Positions 8,099-15,236 of a stretch of DNA of 18,236 nucleotides are shown in pieces (positions within the stretch are counted from its first letter, which is position 1; every line of letters starts with the position of its first letter). Below the pieces are notes generated by a model that was not told the DNA's origin, searched no databases, and was given only the letters and a program-made list of their open reading frames with translations. The translations under genes were made by a program, and so were the position numbers. Source of the stretch: Syntrophaceae bacterium UBA4778 (GTDB lineage: Bacteria > Desulfobacterota > Syntrophia > Syntrophales > UBA4778); NCBI GenBank assembly GCA_002403175.1, contig DHHG01000091.1, positions 1 through 18,236 of the forward strand, in the 5' to 3' direction.

Positions 8099-8302
8099 CT
8101 ATGAACCGTGCAACGAATTGGGAATGGTTGCTGTTGTTCCATTATTTTTAAATCCGGAGAACCAATAATGCTCGATCGTTAATAATCCCAAGGTATGGGT
8201 CGTCAAATGTTTCGCCGCATAGTTTTCTCCTGAAAAGATTTCTCCAGCTAAACTGTTTGAAGTTCCAGTAAATGAGGACTTTTTATGCAAATACAGTGCC
8301 AT
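8099..8302 (-). CDS. hypothetical 67-residue ORF upstream of the GGDEF-EAL gene
   Basis: This open frame starts at ATG 8302 and its TAG stop (8099-8101) overlaps the first bases of the ribosome binding site AGGAGGGG of the GGDEF-EAL gene, a spacing common for translationally linked genes. The product has no recognisable domain; it contains a stretch LTTHTLGLLTIEHYWF and a Gly/Thr/Asn-rich tail. There is no ribosome binding site before the ATG (the bases are A-rich), so it may instead be leader RNA or the tail of a lost gene. Confidence 0.3.
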   Translation of the reverse strand: MALYLHKKSSFTGTSNSLAGEIFSGENYAAKHLTTHTLGLLTIEHYWFSGFKNNGTTATIPNSLHGS

Positions 8303-8505
8303 TATTTTTTATATGCACATGTTTTCAACGATGCAATTTTATGTAGAATTTTTCTTATGTTGTTAGTTGTCATTCTGCCATCACCTGTCAATATTTTGTC
8401 CATATAATAATCGTTAAAGCCTACATATATTCCTGCCGATAAAAAAAATAACGAAAAGAATTATGGTTCAATCTGGTTAGCTTCTATACAAAGCATGGAG
8501 GCACT

Positions 8506-8748
8506 ATGAACGTTATTGATTCTTACGTATTCAACTGGAGAAGTCCACCCAACCTTCGTACAGGCTCAAATAAAGCCGATTCAGCAATCGACAAATTACT
8601 TTCAAGAAAATCCATATTTGTAAGCTACGGAACTACAACAATAAGGCTTGCTGCCGTAATAATAAACCAGAACACGGGAGAGGTAATCAACATATATGTG
8701 CCGGAACCAATAAAATTATTCAAGGATCACATTGAAATTATCGCGTAG
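8506..8748 (+). CDS. hypothetical 80-residue protein upstream of HD-GYP gene
   Basis: The ATG is preceded by GGAGG with short spacing (CATGGAGGCACT), a credible start. The protein is cytoplasmic, mixed alpha/beta in appearance, with DSAIDKLLSRKSIFVSYGTT then TIRLAAVIINQNTGEVINI. I do not recognise a family. It ends 46 bp before the HD-GYP gene on the same strand with no terminator between, so the two are likely one operon and may act together. Base use is AT-rich like the HD-GYP gene. Confidence 0.6.
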   Translation: MNVIDSYVFNWRSPPNLRTGSNKADSAIDKLLSRKSIFVSYGTTTIRLAAVIINQNTGEVINIYVPEPIKLFKDHIEIIA

Positions 8749-8794
8749 GTATATATTCGTTTAATAACATTTTTTTTTACCGAGGTGAGGTGCT

Positions 8795-10264
8795 ATGAAC
8801 TACTTGTCTAATAGGAAAACTGAGTTGATGAACGAGATAATTTCCCTGAAAAAGAAAAGCCATATCCTGGAACAAATTAATTTGAAATACGCTCAAATGA
8901 ATGAAGAGCTATCCGAAATCGGTAATTGTTTTGATCAATTATTAGAGAATAGCCCAATATATATTTTCTTAAAAGATGATCAAGGCAGATCAATTCGGTT
9001 AAGCCGAAATTTTGAAGATATGCTGGGAAGTCCAATAAACGAGTTGCTCGGTAAACCTATGGACGACATCTTTCCACCTGGGTGTGGGAGAAATATGAGT
9101 ATTGATGATCTGCATGGGTTAAATGATTCGAAACAAATAACTACTGAAGAGCAGTTTAATGGAAGATTTTATACAACCACCCAATTTCCAATTCACTTGG
9201 AAAAGCCCGGCTATATTGCAGGATATACGATAGATATTACCGATCAGAAAAAATTAAGTGATGACCTAACCAATAGTGAAGAGAAATTCCGAAAAATATT
9301 CTATATCAGCCCGGACCCTACATGTATTCAGCGTTTCGAAGATAGCATCATCATTATGATTAACGAAGCCTTCACCAAGACATTTGGTTATACAGAGGAG
9401 GACATTATCGGGAGAAACGATATTGATTATAATTTCTGGAACAGTATCGATCAAAGGGGAAAAATCGTTGAAATTTTAAAAAACAACGGAAACTTGATAG
9501 ATTTTCAATCTGAGCTGAAAACGCGACAAGGAGAAATCTTAAACGTTATGATATCGGCAGCAATGATTGATTTAAACGGCATACCACACGTTATAAGTAT
9601 TACTCGGGATATAACCAGACACCTTAAAATTCATAAAAATCTCGAAGACTCTCTGAGCCGATTACGACGCTCCTTGGAGACGACTATTCAGGTCCTCTCT
9701 TCGGCAGTGGAGGCGAGAGACCCCTATACTGCAGGACATCAGCGACGAGTCACAAATTTGGCTCGGATGATTGCCACTGAAATGTGTCTACCCAGTGAGT
9801 TGGTTGAAGGCATACGTTTAGCGGGGCTTATTCATGATGTCGGGAAGATCAGAGTGCCTGCCGAGATTTTGAGTAAACCCAGCAATCTTTCTGAGCACGA
9901 ATATGCTCTGGTCCAAGAGCATGCCCAGCTTGGATATGAAATTTTAAAAGATGTGGAATCACCTTTTCCTCTAGCAGACATTGTACGTCAACATCATGAA
10001 CGTATAAATGGCTCAGGTTATCCCCAAGGACTTGATGGGAAAAATATTTTAATTGAGGCCAGAATCCTATCTGTGGCGGATGTTGTAGAAGCCATGGCTT
10101 CTCATCGACCTTACCGTCCGGCCCTTGGGATTGATACAGCCCTGGAGGAAATAAAAGCGGGGAGAGGCACTGAATTTGACCCCAATGCTGTTGATGCCTG
10201 TTTAAAGATATTTAAAGAAGACAATCCTTATTTGCATAATGACCGTAAGGCTTGGCATGTGTAG
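8795..10264 (+). CDS. PAS-PAS-HD-GYP cyclic-di-GMP phosphodiesterase
   Basis: This 489-residue protein begins with a short coiled coil (about 5-45), has two PAS domains (about 45-150 and 160-275) and a C-terminal HD-GYP domain (about 290-475). Metal and catalytic residues are in place: H315 (AGHQRRV), H347-D348 (LIHDVGK), H376 (QEHAQLGYEIL), H400-H401-E402, the GYP motif as GSGYP (406-410), and D429 in SVADVVEAM followed by HRPYRPALG. HD-GYP enzymes hydrolyse c-di-GMP to pGpG or GMP. No membrane segment is visible. The start ATG follows GAGGTGAGGTG, a good site. With the divergent GGDEF-EAL gene it forms a c-di-GMP turnover pair. The DNA is AT-rich compared with the GGDEF-EAL gene, hinting at separate origin. 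Confidence 0.93.
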   Translation: MNYLSNRKTELMNEIISLKKKSHILEQINLKYAQMNEELSEIGNCFDQLLENSPIYIFLKDDQGRSIRLSRNFEDMLGSPINELLGKPMDDIFPPGCGRNMSIDDLHGLNDSKQITTEEQFNGRFYTTTQFPIHLEKPGYIAGYTIDITDQKKLSDDLTNSEEKFRKIFYISPDPTCIQRFEDSIIIMINEAFTKTFGYTEEDIIGRNDIDYNFWNSIDQRGKIVEILKNNGNLIDFQSELKTRQGEILNVMISAAMIDLNGIPHVISITRDITRHLKIHKNLEDSLSRLRRSLETTIQVLSSAVEARDPYTAGHQRRVTNLARMIATEMCLPSELVEGIRLAGLIHDVGKIRVPAEILSKPSNLSEHEYALVQEHAQLGYEILKDVESPFPLADIVRQHHERINGSGYPQGLDGKNILIEARILSVADVVEAMASHRPYRPALGIDTALEEIKAGRGTEFDPNAVDACLKIFKEDNPYLHNDRKAWHV

Positions 10265-10315
10265 AATCGCCATAGAATTGATAGAATTATAATGGGATTC
10301 TGAAAGGAAATTAGG

Positions 10316-10501
10316 ATGCAAATAAAATCAGACTATAAATTATTGTTCCTGCTCATTTTTATATCATTCCTAATCATAGTTGGAGAAATTATAGGAATTT
10401 ACGGAATACCTGCGGCGGAAAAAGCCATTAAGGATATAAATAAAATTCGACTATCTGAAATCAGAGAATTGGAGAATATCAAAGATGCCAAAGCACACTG
10501 A
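10316..10501 (+). pseudogene. truncated N-terminus of a membrane-anchored sensor
   Basis: The 61 codons start at ATG 10316 with AAAGGA about nine bases upstream. The product has a positively charged start, one hydrophobic helix (about residues 8-27) and then a helical segment of the kind that opens a four-helix-bundle periplasmic domain in chemoreceptors and sensor kinases (AEKAIKDINKIRLSEIRELE). It then ends as the DNA turns into transposase-derived sequence. The likeliest history is a chemoreceptor or sensor kinase gene cut off by an IS event; a genuine small membrane protein is the alternative. It is 51 bp behind the HD-GYP gene and probably shared its operon. Confidence 0.55.
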
Positions 10502-10790
10502 AATGAGAGGTGGTCTGGGTTGTTCAGACGGAAAACAGGGATTCATAAGTGGGAAATGGTCCGGTGCGCAATCCCCGAACCAACGGCAAAGCCGAGCGGG
10601 TCATCAAGACCTCATGGAGTTCTGTCACAATAAGAACCGGTTTTACTCCTCGGAGTATAAAACGGAACTCAAGCGGTTCCTGAATTACTATAACAGCTTC
10701 CGTTCCCATAAAGGGATCAATGGCCTAATACCGGAAGAAAAGTTGATCGAATACTTTTATCCCGAAATCCCGAAAAACTGTAAACAATGA
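10502..10790 (+). pseudogene. transposase C-terminal fragment (copy A)
   Basis: The last quarter of a DDE (integrase-core, IS3/IS481-like) transposase is visible. RTNGKAERVIKT (from about 10575) is read in one frame, and after a one-base loss near 10608 another frame reads MEFCHNKNRFYSSEYKTE, RFLNYYNSFRSHKGI and EEKLIEYFYP, ending at TGA 10788-10790. NGKAER and the YYNxxRxHxG pattern are typical of the end of the catalytic core. The left junction with the truncated sensor gene lies somewhere in 10485-10570. The part from 10647 is repeated at 11841 and a short piece again near 15091. Inactive. Confidence 0.75.
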
Positions 10791-10856
10791 TCGACCGTGT
10801 TACACCTGATCGGATGAGGTATGAAACGGTCTCCTATAATAAGCTTTGAGAGAGGA

Positions 10857-11840
10857 ATGGGTGTAAAAATTATGAACACCGAAAGAAAACCCGATGCGAT
10901 TCTGGAACTAATGGATGGAAGGTATATACACGCAGAACTGGTACGACCCTTTACTCCGGACGACAATGAAATCCTGGTGAAACCGGAAATGAGCGACAAT
11001 GTGCAAAGATTTTTTCTCGCCAAAGTATGTTGTGTTCTCATGAAGCCGGACTTCCTGCTGTTGGGAAAAGAGCAGTACGCGGAGGAGGTGGTGACGTCAA
11101 CAGGAAAGATTTATCATATAGCTGTCCTAAACAATCCAAAATCCCGCACCGGTTTTTATACATTTCAATCTGAGGTAAACAGTCCTTACAGGCTTATATT
11201 CTTTACCAATCATGGGGTGATGTCTCGCAAGCGGGAAAGTTTCATCGGTGAAATCCTCAGGAAAGAGGAGTTGGCCGACCCCGAGACCATCAATGATGCA
11301 TTGAAGGAACAGAAAAGGCTGCGGGAGCGCCGCCTGGGCGATATTATTTCCGAAGAGCAAGGAGTTGTAAAAAAGTCCATTGAGAAAGCAATCGAAACTT
11401 CTTACCGGGGAAGGAAAGGTTACCCTCCGGATGAGGACCGGAAACATTCTGGTCAATTCCGGAGTAATTTCAGGAGAACAGTTAACAGAAGCCCTGTCCA
11501 GTCTGGAAAGCGGAAAAAGTAAAAAACTGGAAGTTTACTCATCGAAAAAGGCTTGATCACAGAAGAACAACTTCTGATGGTACTGGCTCTGAAATTTCGA
11601 CTGCGGTTTGTAAATATTGACACAGGAGCTCCAACCAAACAGGTTCTGGATCTTGTTCCGGCCAATAGGGTCTAGGAATTTAGATACTTCCACCGGCGTT
11701 ATCCGGACAAATCCTGTTGTAGCAACATCGGTGCCGGCCAATCACATCATTCCTGATTCGCTTCGTTTTTATTTGAAACGTCCCATTGAGATGGTTGTTG
11801 CCTCTCCGGATCAGATCTCCAGGGCGATTATCAAATACTA
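10857..11840 (+). pseudogene. 5' partial duplicate of pilB-like ATPase gene
   Basis: This copy matches the first ~330 codons of the intact ATPase downstream. The reading frame is good from ATG 10857 or 10872 to about 11405 (GRYIHAELVRPFTPDDNEIL, then NHGVMSRKRESFIGEILRKE). There one extra G breaks it (CCGGGGAAGG versus CCGGGAAGG in the intact copy), and the broken frame stops at 11522. More indels follow near 11525 and an in-frame TAG at 11673-11675, and homology ends at the duplication junction. It lacks the whole ATPase domain. A translated product would be the N-terminal domain plus two of the four MshEN-type motifs, so a residual role of that domain cannot be fully excluded, but decay is the simpler reading. 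Confidence 0.85.
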
Positions 11841-12005
11841 TCCTTGGAGTATAAAACGGAACTCAAGCGGTTCCTGAATTACTATAACAGCTTCCGTTCC
11901 CATAAAGGGATCGATGGCCTAACATCGGAAGAAAAGTTGATCGAATACTTTTATCCCGAAATCCCGAAAAACTGTAAACAAAGGTTGTTACACCTGATCG
12001 GATGA
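11841..12005 (+). pseudogene. transposase C-terminal fragment (copy B)
   Basis: Second copy of the transposase tail within the tandem duplication. It reads YKTELKRFLNYYNSFRSHKG, then EEKLIEYFYPEIPKNC, and runs on to LLHLIG and TGA 12003-12005, which is probably the original C-terminus. Copy A has an earlier stop because of local changes. The last bases lie about 40 bp before the intact ATPase start, so remnants of this IS now form the leader of that gene. Confidence 0.75.
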
Positions 12006-12045
12006 GGTATGAAACGGTCTCCTATAATAAGCGTTTGAGAGAAGA

Positions 12046-14349
12046 ATGGGTGGAAAAATCATGAACACCGAAAGAAACCTCGATGCGATTCTGGAACTAA
12101 TGGATGGAAGGTGTATACACGCAGAACTGGTACGACCCTTTACTCCGGACGACAATGAAATCCTGGTGAAACCGGAACAGAGCGGTAGTGTGCAAAGATT
12201 CTTTCTCGCCAAGGTATGTTGTGTTCTCATGAAGCCGGACTTCCAGCAGTTGGGAAATGAGCAGTACGCTGAGGAGGTGGTGACGTCAACAGGAAAGATT
12301 TATCATGTCGCTGTTCTAAGCAATCCAAAATCCCGCACCGGTTTTTATGCGTTTCAATCTGAGGTAAACAGTCCTTACAGGCTCATTTTCTTTACCAATC
12401 ATGGGGTGATGTCTCGCAAGCGGGAAAGTTTCATCGGTGAAATCCTCAGGAAAGAGGGGTTGGCCACCCCCGAATCCATCCATGAGGTATTGGAGGAACA
12501 GAAAAGGTTGAGGGAGCGTCGCCTGGGCGATGTTATTTCCGAAGAGCACGGGATCATCAAAAAATCGATTGAAAATGCAATCGAAACTGCTTACCGGGAA
12601 GGAAAAGTTACCCCCCGGATGAGAATCGGAGACATTCTGGTCAAATCCGGCGTGATTTCGGCGGAACAGATGACTGAAGCCCTGTCCAACCAGGAAGACG
12701 GCAAAAAGAAAAGGGTTGGAAAGTTACTGGTCGAAAAAGGCTTGATTACAGAAGATCAGCTTCTAATGGCACTGGCCTTGAAATTTCGACTGCGGTTTGT
12801 GGACATGGAGGCAGAAACTCCGTCCCAAGATGCTCTGGATCTTGTTCCGGCCAATATGGCCCATGAATTAAAAATACTTCCCCTAGCTTTAAACGAACAA
12901 TGCCTGATTGTAGCGACATCAGAGCCGACCAATAGCGCTATTCCTGATTCGCTTCGTTTTTATCTGAAGCGTCCCATTGAAATGGTAGTTGCCTCACCGG
13001 ATCAGATCTCCAGGGAAATTCTCAAACGTTATCCTTCAAAGGATGTAGATGAAATTCTTCAGGGGGCATTTCCGGATATCGGGGATGAGCCGGAATTAGA
13101 ACCGACTGAAGCAGACTCAGGCATCAGCGAATCGGATTCGCACATTGTCATGCTGGTGAATCAGATTCTTCAGGATGGATATAACAAAGGAGCTTCCGAT
13201 ATTCACTTCGAGCCTGGCTTCCGGTCGGAGCCTTTTCAAGTCAGGTACCGCATCGACGGGACCTGCCGAGTGGTTCATCAGATTCCATCCGGATTTAAAA
13301 GAGCTATCATCTCCCGAATTAAAATCATGTCCAATCTTGATATTTCGGAACGCAGAAAGCCTCAGAGCGGAAAGATACTCATCACGAGCCACGACCAGAA
13401 AATTGAATACCGGGTCGAAATTTCGCCGACCGTTGGAGGAAATGAGGATGCCGTTCTGAGAATACTTACCTCCGCAGAACCCCTTCCGCTGGAAGACATG
13501 GGTTTTTCCGAAAGTAATCTGAAAGCATTCAGGAGCATTCTGAAACAGCCTTATGGAATGATCCTCTGTGTTGGGCCGACGGGCTCCGGTAAAACGACGA
13601 CCCTGCATTCGGCTCTGAAATCCATCAATACACCGGAAGTAAAGATCTGGACTGTAGAAGATCCGGTCGAAATCACCCAGAAAGGACTCAGGCAGGTTCA
13701 GGTTCACGCAAAGATTGGCTTGACCTTTCAGGAGGCGCTACGTTCATTTTTGCGTTCCGATCCAGACATCATCATGGTAGGGGAAATGCGGGATGCGGAG
13801 ACGACCAAGATAGCGCTGGAGGCCTCGCTTACCGGCCATCTGGTACTTAGTACCCTTCACACGAACAGTGCTCCCGAAACGGTAGCTCGGCTCATCGAAA
13901 TGGGAATGGACCCGTTTAATTTTTCCGACTCTCTCCTCGGCGTGCTTGCACAGCGTCTGGCACGGCGACTGTGTGTAAAATGTAAAGAGACCTATCATCC
14001 CGATCCAGATGAATATGATGAATTGATGATGATTTACGATCGGCAGTGGTTCCAGGAACATAACATGCAGCCCTATTCTCCGGATTTAACCCTGATGCGT
14101 AGAGTCGGCTGCGAGGCTTGCAACGGCGGCGGTTACAAAGGAAGGATTGCCATCCATGAACTTCTGGCAAATACGGATAGCATCAAGCAGTTGATACGCC
14201 GAAGGGCTGAAATGGATGAATTAAGGAAAACTGCCATCAGAGAGGGAATGAAAACATTGCAGATGGATGGTGTAGAGAAGGTCTTCCAGGGACTCACCGA
14301 TCGTGATGAGCTTTTGCGAGTTTGCCGCTTGGAAAACAGCGGAGGATAA
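12046..14349 (+). CDS. GspE/PilB-family ATPase with four MshEN-type motifs
   Basis: This 767-residue cytoplasmic hexameric ATPase would power type IV pilus assembly or type II secretion. Residues about 10-125 form an N-terminal domain (ILELMDGR, LVRPFTPDDNEIL, FFTNHGVMSR) known from related ATPases but of unclear role. Four 24-residue motifs of the MshEN kind follow at 129-152, 159-182, 193-216 and 223-246 (e.g. RIGDILVKSGVISAEQ). In MshE-type ATPases such motifs bind c-di-GMP. The ATPase core has Walker A GPTGSGKTT (510-518), Walker B region IIMVGEMRDAET (575-586), the His box TGHLVLSTLHTN (596-607) and a zinc site C643, C646, C689, C692. Start: ATG 12046 follows GAGAGAAGA closely, ATG 12061 follows GGGTGG, and either is possible. 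No other pil or gsp gene is nearby, so it is an orphan here. Confidence 0.93.
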   Translation: MGGKIMNTERNLDAILELMDGRCIHAELVRPFTPDDNEILVKPEQSGSVQRFFLAKVCCVLMKPDFQQLGNEQYAEEVVTSTGKIYHVAVLSNPKSRTGFYAFQSEVNSPYRLIFFTNHGVMSRKRESFIGEILRKEGLATPESIHEVLEEQKRLRERRLGDVISEEHGIIKKSIENAIETAYREGKVTPRMRIGDILVKSGVISAEQMTEALSNQEDGKKKRVGKLLVEKGLITEDQLLMALALKFRLRFVDMEAETPSQDALDLVPANMAHELKILPLALNEQCLIVATSEPTNSAIPDSLRFYLKRPIEMVVASPDQISREILKRYPSKDVDEILQGAFPDIGDEPELEPTEADSGISESDSHIVMLVNQILQDGYNKGASDIHFEPGFRSEPFQVRYRIDGTCRVVHQIPSGFKRAIISRIKIMSNLDISERRKPQSGKILITSHDQKIEYRVEISPTVGGNEDAVLRILTSAEPLPLEDMGFSESNLKAFRSILKQPYGMILCVGPTGSGKTTTLHSALKSINTPEVKIWTVEDPVEITQKGLRQVQVHAKIGLTFQEALRSFLRSDPDIIMVGEMRDAETTKIALEASLTGHLVLSTLHTNSAPETVARLIEMGMDPFNFSDSLLGVLAQRLARRLCVKCKETYHPDPDEYDELMMIYDRQWFQEHNMQPYSPDLTLMRRVGCEACNGGGYKGRIAIHELLANTDSIKQLIRRRAEMDELRKTAIREGMKTLQMDGVEKVFQGLTDRDELLRVCRLENSGG

Positions 14350-14542
14350 CCCGTCAGTCGCGTGTTCGTGCAGGTTCTCTAATTTTTCAATGTCAGCCCT
14401 GGCTGGGCTTCCAATTCTGCCCGGGTGTTCGAATCTGCACCTCAGAATGTGGAAGGATTCATTGCTACTCCTTACCATTCCTCCTTCAGCAAATCGAAAA
14501 CCGAATATGATAAGCTACGAGTTGTAAAAGGAGTGTACTATT

Positions 14543-14959
14543 ATGCCCAAATACCACGTTGCATTATCCTTTGCTGGTGAAGATCGCGCGTATGTCGAAA
14601 AGGTGGCTTTGCAGCTCCAAGCCAAAAAGGTTGACGTTTTCCATGATAGTCTTGAGGAAGTTGACCTCTGGGGAAAAGATCTTTACACTCTTTTATCTGA
14701 AGTTTACTTAAGAATGCCGCTCTTCACAGTCATTTTCGTATCTGATTCGTATCGTATTAAATGGTGGACAAACCACGAAAGAAAATGTGCCCAAGCTAGG
14801 GCCATGGATAATAGCGAATGCATCCTCCCAGTGTATTTCGATGAATCCATTGAAGTTCCAAGATTACTGAAAACGACTGGACACATTTCATTAGAGAAAA
14901 AGACACCTGAGCAACTTGCTAATCTTATAATTCAAAAGCTCATAAAATTTGGTGTCTAA
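14543..14959 (+). CDS. stand-alone TIR-domain protein
   Basis: The 138 residues are one TIR (TIR_2 type) domain. The first strand and box 1 are HVALSFAGEDRAYVEKVA (5-22), a BB-loop region is DVFHDSLEEVDLWGKDL (31-47), then VIFVSDSY (63-70), WTNHERKCAQARA (75-87) with E79 in the place of the catalytic Glu, and ILPVYFD (94-100). Bacterial TIR domains of this kind are NAD+ hydrolases or cyclic-nucleotide producers, often in phage defence; small stand-alone ones are also reported as effectors or of unknown role. AAGGAG lies nine bases before the ATG. No ThsA-like, SMODS, SIR2 or Argonaute partner is visible. It follows the ATPase by about 190 bp that contain no gene. Confidence 0.88.
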   Translation: MPKYHVALSFAGEDRAYVEKVALQLQAKKVDVFHDSLEEVDLWGKDLYTLLSEVYLRMPLFTVIFVSDSYRIKWWTNHERKCAQARAMDNSECILPVYFDESIEVPRLLKTTGHISLEKKTPEQLANLIIQKLIKFGV

Positions 14960-15090
14960 TTAAATGCAATGGCTGCGAATATCTGAATGGCCATCCTTTT
15001 CTGAGATATGGTGTCCGACTAAGCCGCATCTGTCAGATGCTCACTATTTATTCAACATTTTTTCTATATGAAGCGCTTGCATAGCGGACT

Positions 15091-15141
15091 CCGGTTTTTA
15101 CTCCTCGGAGTTCGAAAAACGGAACTAAAGCTGATCCTTAA
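15091..15141 (+). repeat. third short fragment of the transposase tail (copy C)
   Basis: CCGGTTTTTACTCCTCGGAG and the following bases GGAACTAAAG match the copy A sequence at about 10638-10690 with a few changes and indels. It is an isolated scrap of the same IS about 3 kb downstream, on the same strand. Confidence 0.6.
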
Positions 15142-15236
15142 CAGTTGCAAAAAATATGTTCAATGATGTTGGATAGATAAATACTCCAAAAAAGTTCTTG
15201 GCACCATGTTTTGGTTCTTTGATAAACAAATAGAGT

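Larger units (their letters stand above)
10647..13035 (+). repeat. ~1.19-kb imperfect tandem duplication
   Basis: Unit A (10647-11844) and unit B (11841-13035) have the same order: transposase tail, then leader, then the 5' part of the pilB-like gene. Landmarks lie 1194 bp apart at the left end (10652 vs 11846), 1188 bp at the TTACACC motif (10800 vs 11988) and 1189 bp at the ATG (10872 vs 12061), so only small indels separate the copies. All three break points show TCCT (10647, 11841, 13032), which fits duplication at a short microhomology. The two copies have since diverged visibly. Confidence 0.85.

Noticed and set aside
8403..8408. TATAAT box upstream of the 80-residue ORF
   Set aside because: A perfect -10 hexamer, but no acceptable -35 box at 16-18 bp, in an AT-rich stretch where such hexamers are expected by chance.
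10821..10871. ATG 10821 as the start of the pilB duplicate
   Set aside because: The region from 10821 to 10856 corresponds to the non-coding leader of the intact copy; starts at 10857 or 10872 match the intact gene.
13117..13707. 196-codon minus-strand open frame
   Set aside because: Fully antisense to the ATPase core, which has clear motifs; no start signal or recognisable product.
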